From Methanomicrobiales archaeon (GTDB lineage: Archaea > Halobacteriota > Methanomicrobia > Methanomicrobiales > Methanoculleaceae): 27,414 nt of DNA. Below, piece after piece: positions 1-6,748 of this stretch. A program made the position numbers and the translations under genes. The stretch lies in assembly GCA_012521035.1 (NCBI GenBank), contig JAAYND010000125.1, positions 1 to 27,414 on the forward strand, in the 5' to 3' direction. The notes below the pieces were generated by a model. It searched no databases. It saw nothing but the letters and a program-made list of their open reading frames with translations, and was not told the origin of the DNA. The stretch's first letter is position 1. Each line of letters starts with the position of its first letter.

Positions 1-401
1 CGGATCTCGTCGACCAGCCCCTGCAGGCGCCTGAGCATGGCCTCATCCGGCGCAAGGCCGGTGTAGAGGTGGATATGGTGGTCGGGGCCGAAGTGCTCCT
101 TGAGGAGGGTACAGTGCTCGACCACCCGGTCGAGGACGAGGAGCGGTTCGCCGCCGGTGATGCCGGCACCGAGAGCGCTCATGGCCTCAGCCTCCCTGAT
201 GATATCGGCGGGCGTCGTGACCTCCCGGTCATTTGCAAACACGACGTCCCGGCCCTTCCTCTCTCTTGAGAGCGGGCAGTACCAGCAGGTCCGCCGGCAC
301 CTGCCGGTCACGAAGAGGACCATCTTTGCTCCCTCGTGGCAGAGGATGCACCCCCGGGAGAGAGTCTTTTCGGTCGGGGATGGACCTGAGTTCTCTGGCA
401 T
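1..401 (-). CDS. radical SAM protein, N-terminal part (cut by window edge)
   Basis: About 133 residues read from the ATG at 399-401 leftwards to the window start with no stop. A radical SAM cluster motif CxxxCxxC is visible at C35, C39 and C42 (CRRTCWYC), followed by a GITGGEPLL segment typical of the SAM-binding GGE motif. A further CILC pair lies at residues 18-21. The overall look fits archaeal radical SAM proteins distantly related to pyruvate formate-lyase activating enzymes (COG2108-like); this family assignment is from memory. The reaction is unknown. It is divergent from the pilin cassette, and nothing links the two functionally. Confidence 0.85.
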   Translation of the reverse strand, partial: MPENSGPSPTEKTLSRGCILCHEGAKMVLFVTGRCRRTCWYCPLSRERKGRDVVFANDREVTTPADIIREAEAMSALGAGITGGEPLLVLDRVVEHCTLLKEHFGPDHHIHLYTGLAPDEAMLRRLQGLVDEI

Positions 402-431
402 ATTCTGTTCTATATGGGTGGCCGGAGGTGA

Positions 432-447
432 AAAGGTTTAATGGTGG
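432..447 (-). promoter_or_regulatory. possible box A for the radical SAM gene
   Basis: On the minus strand this stretch reads CCACCATTAAACCTTT, an AT-rich patch about 35-45 bases upstream of the start codon in otherwise GC-rich sequence. The match to an archaeal TATA box is weak. Confidence 0.3.
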
Positions 448-541
448 ATGTGGGGGAGCCGGGGAGGGGGCGGCCGGGGCACAGGGTCTCCTGATGAGCG
501 TCGATTTCTGGTTTTCCGGGCGGAACAATGGTACCGGGCGA

Positions 542-587
542 CAATAGTTAGATATAGACCCTGCGCAGAAAATTACCCTTGTGTATG
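542..587 (+). promoter_or_regulatory. promoter of pilin cassette copy 1
   Basis: A GATATA box at 551-556 lies 34 bases before the ATG at 585, so transcription should begin only a few bases before the start codon (leaderless or nearly so). No Shine-Dalgarno sequence is seen. The 46-base block through the ATG matches 3144-3189 at 38 positions by hand alignment, with the GATATA-to-ATG distance exactly kept. This conservation between copies supports it as the real promoter. Confidence 0.6.
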
Positions 588-1505
588 CCTCCCCGCCCGC
601 GCGATGACGCCCTCTCGGAGGTCGTCGGTTTTGTCCTGATCCTCGGCGTGATCGTTGTAGCACTCTCGCTCTACCAGGTCTACGGGGTGCCGGCAGTGGG
701 AAGGGAGAACGAGATCGCGCATATGAACCACGTGAAGAACCGGTTCGTGGATTATAAGATTGCTCTGGATTCGCTGTGGGTGAATGACCGGAGCGGTGTT
801 CTCCTCTCAATGGCCTTCGACCTCGGGACAGGGGCGCCGGCGACCGGCGGGAGAGCGTTTGCGCTTCCGATCCTCACGCCGGCGGGCTCGGGGGGGATGG
901 TAACGGTGGAGGAGGGAGGGGCGGTTCTTAATGTCACTGCGCAGGAGGGCGAAGAGATCCACACCCTCATAGAGGATCTTCCCCTCGGGAGACTCATCTA
1001 CCAGTCTTCAAACCACTACTGGGTGGACCAGGAATGGATCTACCAGGGGGGCGCGATATTCCTCTCCCAGGGGGAAGGGATGGCGGTGCGGGTCGGGCCG
1101 TCGATTGCAGTGGCGAAGAAGGGAAATAATACAGATCTCACCGTAGCTCCGATCCGGCTCGAGGGCTCGGATATGATCGCCGGGTCAGGGCCGGTGCGGA
1201 TCGAGACCCGGATGCGGCAGGGCACTTCATCTCCTCGTGAGCCCTATGACTGGGTGAATTTAACCATCAAGAGCGATGATGAGCCGACAGTCTGGATCTG
1301 GAAGAGGGCGTTTGATGAGGTTCGCGAGAGGGCAAAGGATGATTGGGGTATTGATTCACTACACGCTCCTGAATTGAGCGACGATCGTAAAAGAGTCACG
1401 CTCACAGTCAAGCCACCGGGTAATGACAACGGCAAGGTGTACCTCACCAGACACTCCTCGAACTACACGGTGACACTTCACGGCGCGGCGTCCCTGGTGG
1501 AGTGA
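585..1505 (+). CDS. pilin-like secreted/surface protein with class III signal peptide (cassette gene A)
   Basis: 306 residues from ATG 585; a TTG at 579 is an alternative start. The N-terminus has a charged RDDA stretch then LSEVVGF and a hydrophobic helix to about residue 27, the layout of an archaeal prepilin signal processed by PibD/EppA-type peptidases, with Glu at +3 after the likely cut. The body contains several N-glycosylation sequons (NVT, NNT, NLT, NYT), fitting an exported protein. It resembles archaeal pilin-like proteins of the DUF7289 type, recalled rather than searched. Its stop overlaps the GTGA just before gene B, so it is probably co-transcribed with it. A decayed duplicate lies at 3187-3438. 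It may be a minor pilin; function unproven. Confidence 0.8.
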   Translation: MPPRPRDDALSEVVGFVLILGVIVVALSLYQVYGVPAVGRENEIAHMNHVKNRFVDYKIALDSLWVNDRSGVLLSMAFDLGTGAPATGGRAFALPILTPAGSGGMVTVEEGGAVLNVTAQEGEEIHTLIEDLPLGRLIYQSSNHYWVDQEWIYQGGAIFLSQGEGMAVRVGPSIAVAKKGNNTDLTVAPIRLEGSDMIAGSGPVRIETRMRQGTSSPREPYDWVNLTIKSDDEPTVWIWKRAFDEVRERAKDDWGIDSLHAPELSDDRKRVTLTVKPPGNDNGKVYLTRHSSNYTVTLHGAASLVE

Positions 1506-1510
1506 GCAAT

Positions 1511-2851
1511 ATGGGCCGGCATCGCGGTGAGGAGGGCGTCTCCGAGGTGGTTGCGACCATCCTCCTCATCGGCGTGACCGTCCTCCTTGTGGCGATCGTG
1601 GCGGCCATCTTCTTCTCCGGCCCGCAGCCGGGCGAGATCCCGCATGCAAGCATCGTCGCGAAGAATGAGAGCGGAAAATTCGCTCTTGCGCACGAAGGCG
1701 GCGACCCCCTGAGGGTGGGGGAGTACCGGATATACGTTGATACCGGGAATGGGCTTGTCGATGAGACTGCGAACTTTACCTGGCTGGGTGGCGACATTTG
1801 GCAGGTTGGTGGGAGCATCAGGTATACCGGCACCTGGACATCATCGGAGAGGGTGGTCGTGACCGTGATATCAGGGGGGGTCGAGACGATCCTCACCGAG
1901 GTTAGGCTCGGAGGAGGGAGGGTGTTTGACCCGGATCCAATGGAACCAGAGGTGCCGGAGAAGCCGGTGGAGCCGGATGAGTTCATCGATTTCGTCATCA
2001 ATGAGAGTGTCTTCGTCTATGGCACCACTCTCAGCATAGGGCAGGGGACGGGACAGGGAAGTGCGACTGTAATAGGCCCGGGAGCAACGGTTGTTATTAC
2101 CGGGGGGTTGAAGGCAAAGGATATTGGAGGTGGAGGTGCTGGCATCGCCGTATCGAATATCTACATTGATGGTGATGTTAACATCAGTAGTGGGAGTGCC
2201 GGCCTCGGATCGGCGGATGAGCCCGGTGCTATATATATTAATGGAAATCTGACGCTCCTTGGAGGGAGCAGACATATCTACGGCAAAGTATATGTTAACG
2301 GCGACTTTGATCTGGGGGGCGTCATCATACACAACAAGACATATGTTAATGGAGATGTTACGCTCCGAAGGGATACAATCAGTTTTTTGGGCGATGCACA
2401 TATTTATTGCACCGGCAATGTTAATCTGCTTTCAGGTGTTGACTCCAGCACACTTGATCACTGCACTGATCAGACACCCTTCCCGGGATTCACCATGCTG
2501 GATCTGCAGGTACCCCCCACAAAGCCCGACAGCTGGTACATGGAGAGGGATTATGTCTCAAGTGGAGACCTAACAAGCAACAGGAAGATATTTGCTGACA
2601 GCTATACCTCATCTGGCTCTGCAAACAATGTCATCATTATAGCAAGTGACGGCGACATATCGATCACAGGGGGAGGGAACAAAGTAACCGGCGTCTTCTT
2701 CGCACCTAGAGGGAGGGTGACCTTCAGCGGCGATTCCCTCGAGGGAGTTGTCATAGCCCGCGACGGACTCTATGTTACCGGTGGTGGAACAAAAGTCACC
2801 TTCAAAAACATTGAAGAATACATCACCAACCCCGAGGACTACCCATTCTGA
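1511..2851 (+). CDS. type IV pilin N-terminus fused to beta-helix-like domain (cassette gene B, copy 1)
   Basis: 446 residues. The ATG at 1511 is chosen because GGAG (1499-1502) sits 8 bases upstream; a GTG at 1502 overlapping the previous stop is the alternative. Residues about 6-30 are a prepilin signal (GEEG then VSEVVATILLIG), followed by a pilin-like globular part with HEGGDPL. From about residue 160 come short repeats (IYIDGDVNI, IYINGNLTL, VYVNGDFDL, TYVNGDVTL) typical of a right-handed beta-helix or bactofilin-like fold, ending in a block with VIIIASDGDISITGG and FFAPRGRVTF. This copy lacks the PKD domain. Likely an exported filament subunit or pilus-anchored adhesin. Large parts are near-identical in DNA to the paralogues at 3423 and 5105. 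Confidence 0.85.
   Translation: MGRHRGEEGVSEVVATILLIGVTVLLVAIVAAIFFSGPQPGEIPHASIVAKNESGKFALAHEGGDPLRVGEYRIYVDTGNGLVDETANFTWLGGDIWQVGGSIRYTGTWTSSERVVVTVISGGVETILTEVRLGGGRVFDPDPMEPEVPEKPVEPDEFIDFVINESVFVYGTTLSIGQGTGQGSATVIGPGATVVITGGLKAKDIGGGGAGIAVSNIYIDGDVNISSGSAGLGSADEPGAIYINGNLTLLGGSRHIYGKVYVNGDFDLGGVIIHNKTYVNGDVTLRRDTISFLGDAHIYCTGNVNLLSGVDSSTLDHCTDQTPFPGFTMLDLQVPPTKPDSWYMERDYVSSGDLTSNRKIFADSYTSSGSANNVIIIASDGDISITGGGNKVTGVFFAPRGRVTFSGDSLEGVVIARDGLYVTGGGTKVTFKNIEEYITNPEDYPF
2015..2088 (+). repeat. 74-base exact direct repeat, shared with 4233-4306
   Basis: Perfect identity by hand alignment at the start of the beta-helix-like region of gene B copies 1 and 2. A second exact block of 65 bases follows (2174-2238 with 4392-4456). 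Synonymous sites are identical too, which points to recent duplication or gene conversion rather than selection on protein alone. Confidence 0.85.
2518..2566 (+). repeat. 49-base exact direct repeat, shared with 6331-6379
   Basis: Gene B copy 1 and gene C are identical here and again over 2584-2624, while gene B copy 2 is clearly different in the same place. The best-matching partner therefore changes along the gene. Confidence 0.85.
2750..2827 (+). repeat. 78-base exact direct repeat, shared with 4974-5051
   Basis: The 3' ends of the two gene B copies are identical. The last 33 bases of this block also occur exactly in gene C at 6608-6640, so all three genes share one 3' end. Confidence 0.85.
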
Positions 2852-2900
2852 GTCAGGAAGAAAACCGGACCCGACCACCACGGACTCCGGCAGCGCCGGC
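2852..2900 (+). pseudogene. remnant of cassette gene C (start region) after copy 1
   Basis: The roughly 49 bases after the gene B stop align with the gene B'-gene C junction at 5076-5125: both begin GTCAGG, A-rich, then ACCCGA and a CTCCG/CGCCG stretch, about 80% alike by eye. Where gene C has ATG at 5105, this copy has ACG. Similarity fades after about 2900. I read this as the 5' stub of a lost third gene. Confidence 0.55.
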
Positions 2901-3143
2901 GACCCACCCGAACGAGGGCAATCCGGGACTCTGATCGCCGGCGTTCCCCGGCGTCCCTGGATACCGGCGGAGTCCGGGCTCACCCCGGCTCCTGAGGAGA
3001 GCCGGGCGCGCACGAGGCTACCTGCCCGCACGATAGCAGTTCCTTTCACCACCATCCGGTTGGCTCTCCCTGTTTACACCCAGTTTTCCAGAATATAACT
3101 CGTTTATCGCAGGATTTGCCGCGTGGGGCATAGATGATTGAGG
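2901..3143. other. intergenic decay zone between cassette copies
   Basis: No convincing gene. GC-rich, with several short inverted repeats such as CTCC/GGAG around 2992-3000 and CCGG-rich stretches that could act as transcription barriers. The open frames crossing it continue from other frames of gene B and have no start signal or recognisable domain. It probably represents eroded remains of a gene C copy. Confidence 0.4.
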
Positions 3144-3189
3144 CAATAGATAGATATAACCCCTGCACAGAAAGTTACCCCTGAGCATG
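3144..3189 (+). promoter_or_regulatory. promoter of pilin cassette copy 2
   Basis: Duplicate of 542-587 with GATATA at 3153-3158 and ATG at 3187, again 34 bases apart. It drives a decayed gene A but may still supply transcript for genes B' and C downstream. Confidence 0.55.
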
Positions 3190-3438
3190 TCTCTCCGACT
3201 GCGTGATGATGCCCTCTCAGAGGTCGTCGGTTTTAGGCGGATTTCCGACGAGGTAGCCGCTGCACTCTCGCCGTACCCGGTCCACAGCGCCTCAGCAGCG
3301 AAGAGGGAGGGAGAGATCGCATGCGGGAGGCCGGTGAAGAGCGGGCTCATGGATCATAAAATTGCTCTCGAGTCAATCCTGTTGAATGAGAAGGGTGGGA
3401 CTCCCCTCCTGGCGGGCTTGAGGTGGTGGTCTCGTTGA
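3187..3438 (+). pseudogene. decayed duplicate of pilin-like gene A
   Basis: An 83-codon frame clearly related to the gene at 585: both share RDDALSEVVGF, then the pattern HKIALES/YKIALDS and an N-E/D-K/R-GG/SG stretch. The hydrophobic helix needed for a pilin has been ruined (RRISDEVAAALSPY in place of VLILGVIVVALSLY). The frame ends after LLAGLRWWSR, so roughly 220 codons of the parent are missing, and the junction runs straight into the start of the next gene. A large internal deletion is the simplest reading. A translated remnant is possible because the frame and promoter survive, but it could not form the pilin helix. Confidence 0.75.
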
Positions 3439-5075
3439 GGAGCAACAGATCGAATCTGACTATCACGCATCATGGTGAAGAAGGCATCTCCTCGGTGATC
3501 TCGACCATCCTCATGATCTGTTTGGTTGTAATCATTGTGGTGATCATGGTAACACTCATCCTCTCCGAACCCCTGCCGGATGAGACCCCATATGCAGCAA
3601 TCTTTGCGAGGAACGAGAGCGGTAACTTCACCCTTGCCCACATGGCCGGCGACCCCCTGAAGGAAGGAGCGTACCGGATCTATGTCGATACCATACATGG
3701 GCTTGTCGATGAGACTGCGAACTTTACCGGGCTGGATAATGGTATCTGGTCAGCTGGCGAGACCCTCACCTATAATGGTACGGAGAGATTGGAGAGGGTG
3801 GTTATAACCGCGATATCAGGGGGAACCGAGGTGATCCTCGCTGAGATGGGCTCTAAAGGAGGATCAGGGGTAATAACACCGACAGAGACAACAACACCGA
3901 CAACAACACCAACAACAACACCAACAGAGACCGAAACACCAACGGATCCTCCTGATGTGAACTTCACCGCGAATCCAACCGAGGGTAATGCGCCCCTTGC
4001 GGTACAGTTCACTGATCTGAGCACCGGCAACGTGACCGCATGGACCTGGGACTTCGGAGATGGGAACACATCAACCGACCGGAACCCGAGCTATATCTAC
4101 GAGAGCCCCGGAAACTACACCATCAGCCTTACCGCAACCAACACCGGCGGGAGCAATACTGAAACCAAGATCGATTACATCCAGGTTACGGAGAAGCCTT
4201 TCATCGATTACGTCGTCGAGGATAACGTCTTTGTCTATGGCACCACTCTCAGCATAGGGCAGGGGACGGGACAGGGAAGTGCGACTGTAATAGGCCCGGG
4301 AGCAACAGTTGTTATTACCGGGGGACTGGAGAGCAAGGATATTGGAGGCGGAGGCATTGGTATCGCCGTCTCGAATATCTACATTGACGGCGATGTTAAC
4401 ATCAGTAGTGGGAGTGCCGGCCTCGGATCGGCGGATGAGCCCGGTGCTATATATATCAACGGAGATCTGACGCTCCTTGGCGGGGGAAGGGTCATATATG
4501 GCAATGTATATGTTGCCGGTGATTGTCATCTAAAAGGCGTGACGCTTCATGGAAATGCCTCTATCGATGGAGATCTCACTCTGGGCGAAGATAACAACTT
4601 TGAAAATAGCGTATATATTGACTACACCGGCGAGTTCAGCCACCCCAGCATGAACCAGGCGACTCTGGATAAGTTTGCCTCCCAGACAACTGTTCCGGGA
4701 TTCACCATGCTGGATCTGGAGATACCTCCCGTAAAATCCAGTGGGTGGTACACTGAGAAAGGGTACGCCCCAAGCGAGCTGCCCCTGACAGATGGCGTGA
4801 AGATATTCGCCTCTAGTTACTCCTCCACATCCTGGATAGACCCTGCAAGCAACGTCATCATTATCGCATATGCTGGCGACATTACGATCACAGCAGGAGG
4901 AATCGAAGTGACCGGCATCTTCTTCGCTCCCAACGGGAAGGTGACATTCGACGGTAAATCCCTCGAGGGAGTCGTCATAGCCCGCGACGGACTCTATGTT
5001 ACCGGTGGTGGAACAAAAGTCACCTTCAAAAACATTGAAGAATACATCACCGACCCCGAGGACTACCCGTTCTGA
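3423..5075 (+). CDS. type IV pilin N-terminus, PKD domain and beta-helix-like domain (cassette gene B, copy 2)
   Basis: 550 residues from GTG 3423; TTG 3435, overlapping the remnant's stop as TTGA and preceded by GAGGTG, is an equally good start. The ATG used in copy 1 corresponds to ACT here. Order: prepilin signal (GEEG then ISSVISTILMI), hydrophobic helix, pilin-like part with HMAGDPL, Thr/Pro linker encoded by an ACA/ACC repeat (3883-3950), PKD domain with WDFGDG at 209-214, then the beta-helix-like repeats and the same C-terminal block as the paralogues. PKD domains are common in archaeal surface proteins and mediate binding or act as spacers. The +3 residue after the likely signal cut is Ser rather than Glu. 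Likely exported and surface attached. Confidence 0.83.
   Translation: MVVSLRSNRSNLTITHHGEEGISSVISTILMICLVVIIVVIMVTLILSEPLPDETPYAAIFARNESGNFTLAHMAGDPLKEGAYRIYVDTIHGLVDETANFTGLDNGIWSAGETLTYNGTERLERVVITAISGGTEVILAEMGSKGGSGVITPTETTTPTTTPTTTPTETETPTDPPDVNFTANPTEGNAPLAVQFTDLSTGNVTAWTWDFGDGNTSTDRNPSYIYESPGNYTISLTATNTGGSNTETKIDYIQVTEKPFIDYVVEDNVFVYGTTLSIGQGTGQGSATVIGPGATVVITGGLESKDIGGGGIGIAVSNIYIDGDVNISSGSAGLGSADEPGAIYINGDLTLLGGGRVIYGNVYVAGDCHLKGVTLHGNASIDGDLTLGEDNNFENSVYIDYTGEFSHPSMNQATLDKFASQTTVPGFTMLDLEIPPVKSSGWYTEKGYAPSELPLTDGVKIFASSYSSTSWIDPASNVIIIAYAGDITITAGGIEVTGIFFAPNGKVTFDGKSLEGVVIARDGLYVTGGGTKVTFKNIEEYITDPEDYPF
3883..3950 (+). repeat. Thr/Pro-coding ACA/ACC low-complexity repeat
   Basis: A run of ACA/ACC/CCA/GAG codons encodes a Thr-rich linker between the pilin-like part and the PKD domain. 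A shorter version sits at 5528-5560 in the next gene, and copy 1 has none. Linkers like this are flexible, often O-glycosylated, and prone to length change by slippage. Confidence 0.75.
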
Positions 5076-5104
5076 GTCAGGAAAGAAAACCGAACCCGAT
5101 CACT

Positions 5105-6664
5105 ATGAACTCCGACGCCGCCGCCGACATCATCGCTGTCATAGCCCTCATTGCCGTCTTCGTAACGGGGGCGGCGATCGTCAGTGTGGCACTCCTCTCC
5201 ACCCTGCCTGGCGATGCAGCGCCCGCAATGATCGCCCGCAACGCGACGGATGGCAGGAAACTCTATATCTACCACGAAGGCGGCGACCCACTTGAGCGGG
5301 GGCACTTTGAGATCCTGGTTGACGGTGTCAGGCAGACGGGGAATGTCGCACTCATCAATGCTTCAGGGTACGAATCCAGAGACTGGACATCATGGAAGGC
5401 CGGAGAGGCCCTTAACCTCACCGACGTCATCAGAGGCCTCCCCGAGGACGCCTACATCCAGATCGCCGGAGAGGGCGTGGGCCGTGCCGGCAGCGACTGG
5501 CTCCTCCATGAGATCGGAAGGGGGACACCTGTGACAACAACACCAACACCAACGCCAACGGACCCCCCCGATGTGGACTTCACCGCAAATATTACCGAAG
5601 GGAATGCTCCCCTGACAGTCCAGTTCACCGGCCTCTCCGCCAGCAACCCGGACGGGTGGCACTGGGACTTCGGTGACGGGAATGATTCGTACGACCAGAG
5701 CCCCATTCATACCTACGAGAGCCCCGGCAACTACACCGTCAGCCTTACCGCAACCAATACCGGCGGGAGCAATACTGAAACTAAGACAAATTTCATCCGG
5801 GTTACGGAGGAGGCCTTCATCGATTTCATCATTGAGGAGAACGTTTTCGTCTATGGAAACGCCCTCGCGCTCAGCGGGGATAACGTCGACGGTCCGGAGG
5901 CAACGATCATCATAACAGGAGATCTAAACACGGCAAATACCAACCTTGGGGCATCCATCAATGTCTCGTACATCTACATCGACGGCGATGTTAACATCAA
6001 TAGCGGGAGCGCCAGCCTTGGATCATCAACTAATCCCGGTCGCATATGTATCAACGGAAACCTGAAGATAGGTACAGGCAACAGAAGCATTTACGGCGAG
6101 GTATATGTTAACGGCAACTGCGATCTAGAAGGGGTCTGGCTACACGGAAATATGTCCGTCAACGGAGATCTCACACTAAGGAGAGAAGACACCGGTCTTG
6201 AGGACTATGCACGCATCTATTATACAGGCGCGCTCACCTCGTTTAACAACGTTAATGATAGCACACTTGAAAAATGCATCAAGCAGGAAACCGTTCAGGG
6301 ATTCACTATGCCAGAACAGGAGATACCCCTCACAAAGCCCGACAGCTGGTACATGGAGAGGGATTATGTCTCAAGTGGAAACCTGACAAGCAACATGAAG
6401 ATATTTGCTGACAGCTATACCTCATCTGGCTCTGCAACCAATGTCGTCATTATAGCAAGCGACGGTGACATATCGATCACAGGATGGGGGAACAAAGTAA
6501 CCGGCGTCTTCTTCGCCCCCAATGGGAAGGTGACCTTCAGCGGCGATTCCCTTGAAGGAGTCGTCATAGCTCGCGACGGGTTCCATGTCACCAGCTATGG
6601 ATCAACAGTCACCTTCAAAAACATTGAAGAATACATCACCGACCCCGAGAACTACCCGTTCTGA
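5105..6664 (+). CDS. pilin-like N-terminus, PKD domain and beta-helix-like domain (cassette gene C)
   Basis: 519 residues, ATG 29 bases after the previous stop, so probably the same transcript. The N-terminus is short (MNSDAAADIIAVIALIAVF), with Asp at +3 of the likely mature helix but no basic residue before it, so the prepilin motif is weaker than in the paralogues. A pilin-like part with HEGGDPL follows, then a Thr/Pro linker, a PKD domain with WDFGDG at 187-192, and beta-helix-like repeats (IYIDGDVNI, VYVNGNCDL, MSVNGDLTL). The C-terminal third is nearly identical in DNA to gene B of copy 1, and the PKD to gene B of copy 2. Several sequons are present. Likely a surface filament or adhesin component. 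Confidence 0.82.
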   Translation: MNSDAAADIIAVIALIAVFVTGAAIVSVALLSTLPGDAAPAMIARNATDGRKLYIYHEGGDPLERGHFEILVDGVRQTGNVALINASGYESRDWTSWKAGEALNLTDVIRGLPEDAYIQIAGEGVGRAGSDWLLHEIGRGTPVTTTPTPTPTDPPDVDFTANITEGNAPLTVQFTGLSASNPDGWHWDFGDGNDSYDQSPIHTYESPGNYTVSLTATNTGGSNTETKTNFIRVTEEAFIDFIIEENVFVYGNALALSGDNVDGPEATIIITGDLNTANTNLGASINVSYIYIDGDVNINSGSASLGSSTNPGRICINGNLKIGTGNRSIYGEVYVNGNCDLEGVWLHGNMSVNGDLTLRREDTGLEDYARIYYTGALTSFNNVNDSTLEKCIKQETVQGFTMPEQEIPLTKPDSWYMERDYVSSGNLTSNMKIFADSYTSSGSATNVVIIASDGDISITGWGNKVTGVFFAPNGKVTFSGDSLEGVVIARDGFHVTSYGSTVTFKNIEEYITDPENYPF

Positions 6665-6681
6665 GCCAGAGCGCCCCCCCG

Positions 6682-6698
6682 CCGGCCATGATCGCCGG
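6682..6698. terminator. possible terminator hairpin between convergent genes
   Basis: CCGGC (6682-6686) and GCCGG (6694-6698) form a perfect 5-bp stem with a 7-base loop, between the end of gene C and the convergent end of hsdS. No T-tract follows, so the role is uncertain. Confidence 0.3.
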
Positions 6699-6748
6699 AG
6701 ATCACGACCCGGTAAAAGATCGGGCAGTCTGCCGAAACCTCTCAAAGA

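Noticed and set aside
229..810. Minus-strand frame of 193 codons across the radical SAM/pilin intergenic region
   Set aside because: It overlaps both real genes out of frame, is proline- and arginine-rich, and shows no domain; the true minus-strand start is ATG 399-401 in a different frame.
1444..2001. Minus-strand frame of 185 codons within the first pilin fusion
   Set aside because: Mirror frame of a well-supported gene, Ser/Thr/Pro-rich without domain features.
2772..3098. Plus-strand frame running from gene B into the following gap
   Set aside because: It begins inside gene B in another frame and the gap part is explained as decayed gene C sequence; no start signal or domain.
3883..3950. 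Possible CRISPR-like or minisatellite array
   Set aside because: The repeat is a short in-frame Thr/Pro-coding tract with no spacers.
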